From assembly GCF_013376005.1 (NCBI RefSeq), contig NZ_JABMJK010000014.1, positions 106,034 to 139,823 on the forward strand: a DNA stretch of 33,790 bases, written 5' to 3'. Of this stretch, positions 7,500 to 15,639 are shown piece after piece. The notes below the pieces were generated by a model, which saw only the letters and a list, made by a program, of their open reading frames with translations, was not told where the DNA came from and ran no database searches. Within the stretch, counting starts at the first letter, position 1, and the number at the start of each line of letters is the position of its first letter. A program made the translations under genes and the position numbers. This DNA comes from Duganella sp. SG902. GTDB lineage: Bacteria; Pseudomonadota; Gammaproteobacteria; Burkholderiales; Burkholderiaceae_D.

Positions 7500-9626
7500 A
7501 TGAAAACCACTTTGAAAACGCTGCCGCTGCTGCTGGCGGCGGCCGGCATCGGCGCCGGCCTGATCGCCTGCAGCAATTCGTCCGACGGCGTTCCCACCAT
7601 GACCGGCCAGGTGGTCGGCAGTTACTATGAAAACGCCGTGGTCTGCCTGGAAAGCAGCAGCGCCAGGCTGACCTGCGACAGCAACTCGGGGACGGTGCGC
7701 ACCGGCGCCGACGGCAGCTTCACCATCACCGGCGCCGACCACGGCGCGCTGCTGGTCACGGTCGGCACGGACGCCATCCGCCACGAGGCGCCCGGCGACG
7801 CCGGCACCAAGGTCACGCAAAAGCTGGTGCTGCGCGCGCCCGATGGCCATACCGGCATCGTCGACGCCATCAGCACCGAACTGAGCGCGCTGATGGATGC
7901 CAACGGCGGCGACTACGCCAAGGCCAGCGCCCAGCTGGCCGCGCGCATCGGCGTGTCCGAGAGCAATCTGCTGGCCGACGTCAACAAGGTCAGCGGCGAC
8001 GACCAGGCCAGACTGAAAGCCGAGAACGATGTCATGACCGGCATCATCGCCAACGCCGCCGCGCAAAGCGCGCCGTCCGATGTGGCGGCCGCCATCACGG
8101 CCGGCGCGGCGCTGGCCAACATCAAGAACATCGTGGTGATCTACGCGGAAAACCGCGGCTTCGACAATCTGTACGGCCTGTTCCCCGGCGCCAATGGCGT
8201 GCCGGGCGTGAACCCGACCTCGACCGGCGGCTATGTGGCGCAGAAGGATTACGACAACAGCACCCTGCCGGTGCTGCCGCCGACCTGGGGCGGCATGACC
8301 GCCGCCGGCCAGAGCGTGGTGGTGACGCAGGCGCAGTCGGCCAACCTGCCCAACAAGCCGTTCCAGATCGACGATCCGGCCAGCCCGATTGCGCTGCCGC
8401 AATCGGTCATCACGCGCGACCTGGTGCACCGCTTCTACAACAACCAGATGCAGATCAACGGCGGCGCCAACGACAAGTTCGCGGCCTATTCCGACGCCGG
8501 CGGCCTGACGATGGGCTACTACGACGGCAGCAAGATGAAGATGTGGGACATCGCCAGACAATACGCGCTGGCCGACAACCTGTTCATCGGCGCCTTTGGC
8601 GGCTCCTTCCTGACCCACCAGTACCTGATCTGCGCCTGCGCGCCGCAATACCCGAATGCCGACAAGTCGGTGGCGGCCGGCTCGATCGCCAAGATCGATG
8701 TCGACAGCAAGGGCAACTTCCTGCGCCTGACGCCGTCGGCCACCGCGCCCGCCAGCGTGCTGAACGGCGCACCAGCCTATGCCAACGATGGCGCCATCAC
8801 GCCGGCCGACGCCAGCGGCATGTTCTATGCGGTCAACACCATGCAGCCGCCGTTCCAGCCAAGCTCGAACGCGCCGGCCGGCGATGACAGCACCCATCTG
8901 TACGCCGACACCAGCAAGGCCACCACCCTGCCGCCGCAGACCCAGAAGAACATTGGCGACCTGCTGAGCGCCAAGAGCATCGACTGGGCCTGGTATGCCG
9001 GCGCCTGGAACAGCACCACCGCCAACGCCACGGCGGCCAACCGCGGCGCGTTTGCGAATCCGCCCAACTTCCAGTTCCACCATCAGCCGTTCAACTACTT
9101 CGCCAATATGGATCCGGTGAAGAACCCGGCCTACCGCGCGGCCCACCTGAAGGATTACGACAGCCAGTTCGTGGCCGACGTGGCCAATGGCACGCTTCCG
9201 CCGGTGGCGTTCTACAAGCCGCAGGGCAATCTGAACCAGCACGCCGGCTATGCCTCGGTGGCCGATGGCGACGCCCACATCGCCGATGTGATCGCCAAGC
9301 TGAAGAAGAGCCCGCAGTGGAAGAACATGCTGGTGATCGTCACCTACGACGAGAACGGCGGCTTCTACGACCACGCCGCGCCGCCCAAGGGCGACCGCTG
9401 GGGCCCGGGCACGCGCGTGCCGGCCATCATCGTCTCGCCGTACGTGAAGAAAGGCACGGTCGATCACACGCAGTATGACTCGGCCTCCATCCTGCGCGCC
9501 ATCACCCACCGCTTCAACCTGCCCATGCTGGACGGCCTGACCACGCGCGACAAGGCGCTGGCCGCCAACGGCGCCAAGCCGATGGGCGACTTCAGCGCCG
9601 CGCTGGCGCTGACGCCGCAGGAGTAG
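7500..9626 (+). CDS. phosphoesterase-family lipoprotein (AcpA/phospholipase C superfamily phosphatase)
   Basis: The protein has 708 residues. The ATG at 7500 follows AAGG by 7 nt and opens a lipoprotein signal (lipobox LIAC, Cys24); the longer in-frame start at 7389 is rejected. Residues ~30-130 form a beta-rich Cys-containing domain of the carboxypeptidase-regulatory type. From ~208 comes the phosphoesterase domain (PF04185 type), with IVVIYAENRGFDN (211-223) carrying the metal-binding/nucleophile segment and TYDENGGFYDHAAPP near 616-630. This superfamily includes Francisella AcpA and Burkholderia/Pseudomonas phospholipases C. Location should be outer membrane or periplasm, releasing phosphate from organic esters. 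The Pho-box-like sequence upstream fits phosphate control. Phosphatase and phospholipase C cannot be told apart by eye. Confidence 0.88.
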   Translation: MKTTLKTLPLLLAAAGIGAGLIACSNSSDGVPTMTGQVVGSYYENAVVCLESSSARLTCDSNSGTVRTGADGSFTITGADHGALLVTVGTDAIRHEAPGDAGTKVTQKLVLRAPDGHTGIVDAISTELSALMDANGGDYAKASAQLAARIGVSESNLLADVNKVSGDDQARLKAENDVMTGIIANAAAQSAPSDVAAAITAGAALANIKNIVVIYAENRGFDNLYGLFPGANGVPGVNPTSTGGYVAQKDYDNSTLPVLPPTWGGMTAAGQSVVVTQAQSANLPNKPFQIDDPASPIALPQSVITRDLVHRFYNNQMQINGGANDKFAAYSDAGGLTMGYYDGSKMKMWDIARQYALADNLFIGAFGGSFLTHQYLICACAPQYPNADKSVAAGSIAKIDVDSKGNFLRLTPSATAPASVLNGAPAYANDGAITPADASGMFYAVNTMQPPFQPSSNAPAGDDSTHLYADTSKATTLPPQTQKNIGDLLSAKSIDWAWYAGAWNSTTANATAANRGAFANPPNFQFHHQPFNYFANMDPVKNPAYRAAHLKDYDSQFVADVANGTLPPVAFYKPQGNLNQHAGYASVADGDAHIADVIAKLKKSPQWKNMLVIVTYDENGGFYDHAAPPKGDRWGPGTRVPAIIVSPYVKKGTVDHTQYDSASILRAITHRFNLPMLDGLTTRDKALAANGAKPMGDFSAALALTPQE

Positions 9627-9650
9627 GCGGCCAACAAAGACCACGCCGCC

Positions 9651-9669
9651 AGGCCAGGAAGCCTGGCCT
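9651..9669. terminator. hairpin between convergent phosphoesterase and czcA genes
   Basis: AGGCCAGG-AAG-CCTGGCCT is a perfect 8-bp stem with a 3-nt loop. It sits 24 bp after the phosphoesterase stop and touches the czcA stop codon. It probably ends transcription in both directions, though no T-run follows. Confidence 0.6.
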
Positions 9670-12600
9670 CACGGCACCTGGCGGCGGGTCGCCTTATACG
9701 CCACCCTATACAGCAGCGGCAGCACCAGCAGGGTGAGCGCGGTGGAGGACAGGATGCCGCCGATGACGACGGTGGCCAGCGGGCGCTGGACTTCGGCGCC
9801 GGTGCCGGTGGCGATCGCCATCGGGATGAAGCCCAGCGACGCCACCAGCGCCGTCATCAGCACCGGCCGCAAACGCGCCAGCGCACCCTCGCGGATGGCC
9901 TGCTCGACGCTGCGCCCTTCCTCGCGCAATTTGCGGATGGCGGAGACCAGCACCAATCCATTCAGCACCGCCACGCCGGACAAGGCGATAAAGCCGACCG
10001 CCGCCGATATCGACAACGGGATGCCGCGCAAGGCCAGCGCCGCCAGCCCGCCGGTCAGCGCGAACGGAATCCCGCTAAACACCAGCAAGCCATCCTTCAG
10101 ATTGCCGAACATGGCAAACAGCAGCAGCATCACCAGCGCCAGCGCGGCCGGCACCACAATCTGCAAACGCTGCGAGGCCGATTGCAGCTGCTCGAACTGC
10201 CCGCCCCACGTGGTCCAGTAACCGGCCGGGATCTTCACCTCCCGCAGGCGCTGTTCCGCCTCCTGAACGAACGAGCCAATATCGCGCCCACGCACATTGG
10301 CGCTGATGACCACGCGCCGCTTGCCGTTCTCGCGGCTGACCTGATTCGGCCCCGGCGCCACCTTGAAGCTGGCCACTTCGCCCAGCGGCACGAAGTTGGC
10401 GCCCCCCGGCAGGGGCAACGGCAGGCGCCGCATCGCCTCCAGGTCGCCGCGCAGGGCTTCCGGCAGGCGCACCACGATATCGAAGCGGCGGTCGCCGTCA
10501 AACACCGCGCCGGCCGGCTTGCCACCCACCGCCGTCGCAATCACCTCCTGCACGTCGCTGACGTTGAGGCCATAGCGCGCCGTCTTGCCGCGATCGATAT
10601 CGATGGTCAGCACCGGCAGGCCGCTGGTCTGCTCCACCTTCACCTCCTGCGCGCCGGCGACCTTGCCCAGCATGGCGGCGATGCGCGCGGCGGTGGCGTT
10701 GAGCACCTCGTCATCATCGCCAAACAGCTTGACGGCGACATCGCTGCGCACGCCCGATATCAACTCGTTGAAGCGCAGCTGGATCGGTTGCGAAAACTCG
10801 TAGGCATTGCCCGGCAGTTGCGCCACAGTGGCCTGTATCGCCGCCAGCAATTCTGCGCGCGATTTCTTCGGTTTGGGCCACTGCGATTCCGGCTTGAGCA
10901 TGATGTAGCCATCCGAGATATTCGGCGGCATCGGGTCGGAGGCGATTTCCGCCGTGCCGGTGCGCGCGAACACGCGCTCGATCTCGGGGAACTGGCGCAT
11001 CAGGGTGGTCTCGATCTGCTTTTGCATCTCGACCGATTGCGTCAGGCTGGTGCCGGGTATGCGCAAGGCCTGCATGGCGATGTCGCCCTCGTTCAGGGAC
11101 GGCACGAATTCGCTGCCCATGCGCGTGGCTAGCAGCAGCGACAAGGCCACCGCGATGCCGGCAAAGCTCAGCACCACCGGCACATTGGCCAGCGCGCGCT
11201 CCAGCAGCGCGCCATACCAGCCGGCCAGGCGCGGCGTGTGCTTTTCCACCACGCTGTCGCCAATGAACAGCGCCACCGCCGCCGGGATGAAGGTGATCGA
11301 CAGCAGCATGGCGCCGGCCAGCGCCATCACCACCGTCAGCGCCATCGGGTGGAACATGCGTCCCTCCACGCCGCCCAACGCGAAGATCGGCAGGTAGACC
11401 ACCATGATGATCAACTGGCCAAACAACAGCGGCCGGCGCGCCTCCCTGGCCGCGCCAAACACTTCCTCGAACTTTTCCGCGCGCGGCAGCGGCCGGCCCA
11501 GCGCGGCCTGCGCCAGCGCCAGCCGGCGTACGCAGTTCTCGACGATGACCACCGCGCCATCGACAATGATGCCGAAGTCCAGCGCGCCGAGGCTGAGCAG
11601 GTTGGCGCTGACTTTATACGCCACCATGCCGCTGAAGGTGAACAGCATGGACAGCGGGATTACCATGGCGGTGATCAGCGCCGCGCGCAGGTTGCCGAGG
11701 AAGAGGAACAGCACGGCAATCACCAGCACCGCGCCTTCCAGCAGGTTTTTCTTCACCGTTTGAATCGCCTTGTCGACCAGCGCGGTGCGGTCGTACACGG
11801 TGATCGCCACCACGCCCGGCGGCAGGCTGCGGTTGATGGCGGCCATCTGCTGGTCGACCGCCTGCGCCACGGCGCGGCTGTTCTGGCCAATCAGCATGAA
11901 GACGGTGCCCAGCACCACCTCGCGGCCGTTTTCGGTGGCCGCGCCGGTGCGCAGCTCGCGGCCGATATCGACTTCGGCCACGTCGCGCACGCGCACCGGC
12001 ACGCCGTCGACGCTGCGCAGCACGATGTCGCGGATGTCGTCTAGCGTGCGCACCTGTCCCGGCGCGCGCACCAGCAGCTGCTCGCCGCGCTTTTCGATGT
12101 AGCCGGCACCGGCGTTGCCGTTATTGCGTTCCAGCGCAGTGACCACGTCCCGCAAGCTCAGACCATACGAGGCAAGGCGCTGCGGCTGCGGCGCCACGTG
12201 GTATTCGCGCGCATAGCCGCCGATGGTGTTGATCTCGGTGACGCCGGGCACGTTGCGCAGCTGCGGCTTGACGATCCAGTCCTGGATCTCGCGCAGGTCG
12301 GTCGGCGTGTAGGAAGTGCCGTCGGCCTTTTTCGCACCCGGCCTGGCCTCCACCGTCCACAGGTAAATTTCACCGAGGCCGGTGGAGATGGGCCCGAGCG
12401 CCGGCGTGACGCCGTCCGGCAGCCTGTCGCGCGCCTGCTGCAGCCGTTCGCTGACGAGCTGGCGCGCGAAGTAGATGTCGGTGCCGTCCTTGAACACCAC
12501 GGTGATCTGCGACAGGCCGTAGCGCGACAGCGAGCGGGTTTGCTCGAGGCGCGGCAGGCCGGCCAGCACGGTTTCCAGCGGTACGGTGACGCGCTGCTCG

Positions 12601-12782
12601 GTCTCCAATGGCGCGTAACCCGGCGCGCTGGTGTTGATCTGCACCTGCACGTTGGTGATGTCGGGCACGGCGTCGATCGGCAGCTTCTGGTAGCTGTAGA
12701 CGCCCAGCGCGGCCATGGCGGCCACCAGCAGCAGGACCAGCCAGCGCTGCGCGATGGCGTAGCGGATGATGCGTTCAAACAT
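9669..12782 (-). CDS. czcA: CzcA heavy-metal RND efflux pump, inner-membrane subunit
   Basis: The protein has 1037 residues, full length for heavy-metal-efflux RND pumps. It starts MFERIIRYAIAQRWLVLL, typical of CzcA/CusA. The fourth-helix segment DFGIIVDGAVVIVE near residues 402-415 carries the two Asp residues (about 402 and 408) used for proton coupling in CzcA. That segment favours the Co/Zn/Cd (HME1) branch over the Cu/Ag branch. It works as a trimer, exporting divalent cations through CzcB and CzcC to the outside. It is last in the minus-strand order czcI-czcC-czcB-czcA, 15 bp after czcB. Confidence 0.95.
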   Translation of the reverse strand: MFERIIRYAIAQRWLVLLLVAAMAALGVYSYQKLPIDAVPDITNVQVQINTSAPGYAPLETEQRVTVPLETVLAGLPRLEQTRSLSRYGLSQITVVFKDGTDIYFARQLVSERLQQARDRLPDGVTPALGPISTGLGEIYLWTVEARPGAKKADGTSYTPTDLREIQDWIVKPQLRNVPGVTEINTIGGYAREYHVAPQPQRLASYGLSLRDVVTALERNNGNAGAGYIEKRGEQLLVRAPGQVRTLDDIRDIVLRSVDGVPVRVRDVAEVDIGRELRTGAATENGREVVLGTVFMLIGQNSRAVAQAVDQQMAAINRSLPPGVVAITVYDRTALVDKAIQTVKKNLLEGAVLVIAVLFLFLGNLRAALITAMVIPLSMLFTFSGMVAYKVSANLLSLGALDFGIIVDGAVVIVENCVRRLALAQAALGRPLPRAEKFEEVFGAAREARRPLLFGQLIIMVVYLPIFALGGVEGRMFHPMALTVVMALAGAMLLSITFIPAAVALFIGDSVVEKHTPRLAGWYGALLERALANVPVVLSFAGIAVALSLLLATRMGSEFVPSLNEGDIAMQALRIPGTSLTQSVEMQKQIETTLMRQFPEIERVFARTGTAEIASDPMPPNISDGYIMLKPESQWPKPKKSRAELLAAIQATVAQLPGNAYEFSQPIQLRFNELISGVRSDVAVKLFGDDDEVLNATAARIAAMLGKVAGAQEVKVEQTSGLPVLTIDIDRGKTARYGLNVSDVQEVIATAVGGKPAGAVFDGDRRFDIVVRLPEALRGDLEAMRRLPLPLPGGANFVPLGEVASFKVAPGPNQVSRENGKRRVVISANVRGRDIGSFVQEAEQRLREVKIPAGYWTTWGGQFEQLQSASQRLQIVVPAALALVMLLLFAMFGNLKDGLLVFSGIPFALTGGLAALALRGIPLSISAAVGFIALSGVAVLNGLVLVSAIRKLREEGRSVEQAIREGALARLRPVLMTALVASLGFIPMAIATGTGAEVQRPLATVVIGGILSSTALTLLVLPLLYRVAYKATRRQVP

Positions 12783-12797
12783 GGTCGCTCCTCCGCA

Positions 12798-13988
12798 TCA
12801 GTGCGCGTGCTCGGCGCTGTCCTTGCCCAGCTCCGCCTTCAGCACGTAGCTGTTGGCGGCGGCGTAGCGCGCGCCGGCCGGCAGGCCTTGCAGGATCTCG
12901 GTCAGCTTGCCGTCGCCGCGGCCCAGAACCACCGGCCGCACCACGAAGCCGGTGGCGGTGCGCACGAACACGGCGGGCTGGCCGTCGACGGTCTGCACGG
13001 CGTCGGCCGCCACGGTGACGGCGGCGGCGCTGCGGCCCGACTGCACGTCGACGTTGACGAACAGGCCGGGACGCCAGGCGCGCTCGGGATTGGCCAGCGC
13101 CACGCGGGCGTTGGCGGTGCGGGTCTGTTCACCCAGCAGCGATCCGACGTAGATGATTTTGCCCTCCGCCTGCGCGGCGAACGCGGTGGCGCGCACAGTG
13201 ACGGTGTCGCCCACGCGCACGCGGTCGAGGTCCTGCGGCGGCACGGCGAAATCGGCCCACACGGTGGCCAGGTCGGAGATGGTGAAGACGTTGGCGTCCT
13301 CCTTGATCGCCTCGCCCAGCGCCAAGTGCTTTTCCATCACCACGCCGCCGAACGGCGCGCGCAGCTCCAGCTGGTTGAGTTGCGCGCCCGCCGCCGCGCC
13401 GGCGCCCAGCACGCTGAGTTTCTGGCGCGCGTTCCGCACCGCCAGTTCGGCTTCGGCGTGGGTTTGCCGGGCTTGCAGGTAGTCCTGCTCGGCGGAGATC
13501 TTGTCCTGCCACAGCCGGCGTTCGCGCTCCAGCGTGGTGACGGCCAGCGCCAGCCGCTTTTGCGCGGTCAGCAGCTCGCTGCGCTGCTCCGACAGCGCGC
13601 TGCTGGCCAGCACCGCCAGCAACTGGCCGCGCTGCACCGTCTCGCCCAGCTGCGCGTGCACGGCGGTGACCACGCCGGCCAGCTTGGGCACCACGTGGGC
13701 GGTGCGGTCGTCGTTGAAGCGGATCTCGCCCGGCAGCGTGAGGATGGTGCTGATCTGCGCCGGCGCGGCCGTCGCCAGCACGATGCCGGCTGCCTTGAGC
13801 TGCGTCTCGTTCAGCAAGAGCGTCTCCGGCGCGGGTACGGCGCCGTCAGGGCGGCCGGCGGCCGGCGCGGCGTCGCTGTGGCCCGCTTCGTCGTGGGCGC
13901 TCTCGCCGCGCGGCTTGAGGATGAGCGCCGCCAGCAGCAGCGCGATGGCCGTCATGGCGGCGATGGTGATGGTCTGGCGCTTATTCAT
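12798..13988 (-). CDS. czcB: CzcB periplasmic adaptor (membrane fusion protein) of the RND efflux pump
   Basis: The protein has 396 residues. An N-terminal membrane anchor (~8-26) is followed by a His-containing linker, a barrel-sandwich/lipoyl domain split around a coiled-coil hairpin (~135-200), a beta-barrel, and a C-terminal membrane-proximal domain. It ends in a His-containing tail (EHAH). The sequence PKLAGVVTAVHAQLGETVQRGQ is a family-typical lipoyl half. Its start overlaps the end of czcC by 8 bp, showing translational coupling. It links CzcA to CzcC and may pass on metal ions. Confidence 0.93.
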   Translation of the reverse strand: MNKRQTITIAAMTAIALLLAALILKPRGESAHDEAGHSDAAPAAGRPDGAVPAPETLLLNETQLKAAGIVLATAAPAQISTILTLPGEIRFNDDRTAHVVPKLAGVVTAVHAQLGETVQRGQLLAVLASSALSEQRSELLTAQKRLALAVTTLERERRLWQDKISAEQDYLQARQTHAEAELAVRNARQKLSVLGAGAAAGAQLNQLELRAPFGGVVMEKHLALGEAIKEDANVFTISDLATVWADFAVPPQDLDRVRVGDTVTVRATAFAAQAEGKIIYVGSLLGEQTRTANARVALANPERAWRPGLFVNVDVQSGRSAAAVTVAADAVQTVDGQPAVFVRTATGFVVRPVVLGRGDGKLTEILQGLPAGARYAAANSYVLKAELGKDSAEHAH

Positions 13989-15201
13989 GATCGGCTCCGA
14001 GGATGCGGGTGATGGCGGCCTGCGCGCGGTGGGCGTCGGCCAGCGTGGTCAGATAGTGCGACTGCGCCTGCAACAGCGTGCGCTGCGCATCGAGCACGTC
14101 GAGGAAGCCGAACTTGCCGTACTCGAAGCCGGTGCTGGCCGCCTCGTACGCGCTGCGCGCGCCCGGCAGAATCTCGTCCTGCAAGGCCAGCGCCTGCGCG
14201 CGCGCCGCCGCGTACTCCTCGCGCGCTTGCACCAGCTCCAGCTCCAGCCGCGCCGTCACCGCCGCCAGCTCGTCGCGCGCCTGGTCGACGCGGCGCGCGC
14301 TCTCCAGCAGCGCGCCCTGATTGCGATCGAAGAACGGCAGCGGCAGCGACAGGCCCAGCACCGCCTGGGTGCGCCCCAGTTCCTCCGAGCGCTTGCTGCC
14401 CACCGTCAGCGCCACCTCCGGCACCCGGCGCGCCCGCTCCAGCTGCGCCAGCGCCTGGCGCCGCGCCAGTTCCGCGCGCGCCACCTGCAAGCCCGGCGCC
14501 TGCGCCAGCAAGGCGCGCTGCGCCGCCAGCGTGGGCAATTCCGGCAGCGCCGCTATCTCGCCGGCCGCCGCCGTGAAGCGCGGCGCCGGATTGCCCCACA
14601 GCGCCGCCAGCCGCGCGCGCGCGGTGGCCAGCGCGGCCTGGGCGCGGATCAGCTCCAGCTTGACGGTGGACGCCGCCACCTGGGCGCGGGTCTGCTCCAC
14701 CGGCGACACCTTGCCCGCCACCACGCGCCGCCCGGTGGCCGCGGCCACGCGCTGCGCCAGCTCGGCCGCCTGCTGCGCCAGCTGCCACTGCTGCTGCGCC
14801 GCCAGCACCGCGAACCACGCGGCGGCCGTTTCCGCGCGCACCTCGGCGCGCCGCTGCAGCAGCGTGGCCGCCACGCCGGCGCGGCCACGCTCGGCGGCCT
14901 GCACGCGCGCCGCGCGCTGGCCGCCCAGCTCCAGCGGCTGGCTCAACAACCAGGTGGTTTCGCGGCTGGCGCGCCGTGTATCGACGCGCTCCACCGACAC
15001 AGTTGGATTCGGCAACAGGCCCGCCTGCCGCACCACGCCCTCCTCGGCCGCCAGCGCATGGCGCGCCGCCGACAACTCAGGATGGTCCTCGTCCGCCAGC
15101 GCCAGCGCTGCGGACAGCGTCAAGGGCGCGGACGGCTCCACACCGGCCTGCACATAGGCAGACCATGCCGCTAACCATAGCGGCAACATCAATTTATGCA
15201 T
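13981..15201 (-). CDS. czcC: CzcC outer-membrane efflux channel (TolC family)
   Basis: The protein has 406 residues with an N-terminal signal peptide (MHKLMLPLWLAAWSAYVQA). It has the two long heptad-rich helical repeats of the outer-membrane efflux family, with the usual L-A-L-A-HPEL opening near residues 31-45 and PLPFFDRNQG near 280. Start ATG at 15201, with GGAG 8 nt upstream. It forms the exit duct for the CzcAB complex and lies between czcI and czcB. Confidence 0.93.
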   Translation of the reverse strand: MHKLMLPLWLAAWSAYVQAGVEPSAPLTLSAALALADEDHPELSAARHALAAEEGVVRQAGLLPNPTVSVERVDTRRASRETTWLLSQPLELGGQRAARVQAAERGRAGVAATLLQRRAEVRAETAAAWFAVLAAQQQWQLAQQAAELAQRVAAATGRRVVAGKVSPVEQTRAQVAASTVKLELIRAQAALATARARLAALWGNPAPRFTAAAGEIAALPELPTLAAQRALLAQAPGLQVARAELARRQALAQLERARRVPEVALTVGSKRSEELGRTQAVLGLSLPLPFFDRNQGALLESARRVDQARDELAAVTARLELELVQAREEYAAARAQALALQDEILPGARSAYEAASTGFEYGKFGFLDVLDAQRTLLQAQSHYLTTLADAHRAQAAITRILGADHE

Positions 15202-15267
15202 CGAATGCTCCGGTTAAAGGAAGATTCGACGAGACGTGAACAGGGAAAAGATCAGGCCTCGCCGCGC

Positions 15268-15603
15268 TCAGGCGACGAGAGACCAGTTGGGCCGGGGCGG
15301 CCCGTCGGCAATAAAGGAGTGGTAGTGCAGCGCGCCCGGCGGCGCATAGGCGGCGTCCGGCGCCACTGTCAGCACGGCCTCGGCGGCCGGCACCGAAGCC
15401 TGCACCGCGTGATGGCACACTTCGCAGTCGCCATGCTTGCTCTTGGCGGCGCCATCGTCATCGGCCTGCGCCTCGTGCGCGTGGCCGTGATGGCCGAAGT
15501 GCGTGACCTTGCTGGCCTCGTGCTGGCAATAGACGGCCGCCACCGACCAGGAATACTGGAGCGGCAAAATGGCCAGCAGCAGGATGAGCAGGAATTTTTT
15601 CAC
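15268..15603 (-). CDS. czcI: CzcI-like periplasmic metal-resistance accessory protein
   Basis: The protein has 111 residues, with signal peptide MKKFLLILLLAILPLQYSWSVAA read from a GTG at 15603 (the first residue is Met in translation). The mature part is rich in His and Cys (YCQHE, HFGHHGHAHE, HGDCEVCHH), as in CzcI of Cupriavidus, a regulator of the czc operon. Its place as the first gene of czcICBA agrees. There is no Shine-Dalgarno in front of the GTG, while an extended -10 (TGCTAGAAT) ends 7 bp before it, so the transcript is probably leaderless. Confidence 0.85.
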   Translation of the reverse strand: MKKFLLILLLAILPLQYSWSVAAVYCQHEASKVTHFGHHGHAHEAQADDDGAAKSKHGDCEVCHHAVQASVPAAEAVLTVAPDAAYAPPGALHYHSFIADGPPRPNWSLVA

Positions 15604-15609
15604 CCCGCG

Positions 15610-15618
15610 ATTCTAGCA
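15610..15618 (-). promoter_or_regulatory. extended -10 promoter of the czc operon
   Basis: The minus strand reads TGCTAGAAT, matching TGnTATAAT at all but one base. The predicted start site falls on or next to the GTG at 15603. The 36-bp gap to the oxidoreductase gene means the operator and -35 region overlap that gap or the end of that gene. Confidence 0.5.
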
Positions 15619-15639
15619 TCCCGCCGCCGGCCGCGCGAT

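Noticed and set aside
7488..9644. 718-residue minus-strand ORF opposite the phosphoesterase
   Set aside because: Antisense shadow caused by high GC. The plus frame has the family motifs.
12198..14012. 604-residue plus-strand ORF opposite czcA/czcB
   Set aside because: Antisense shadow spanning two recognised genes.
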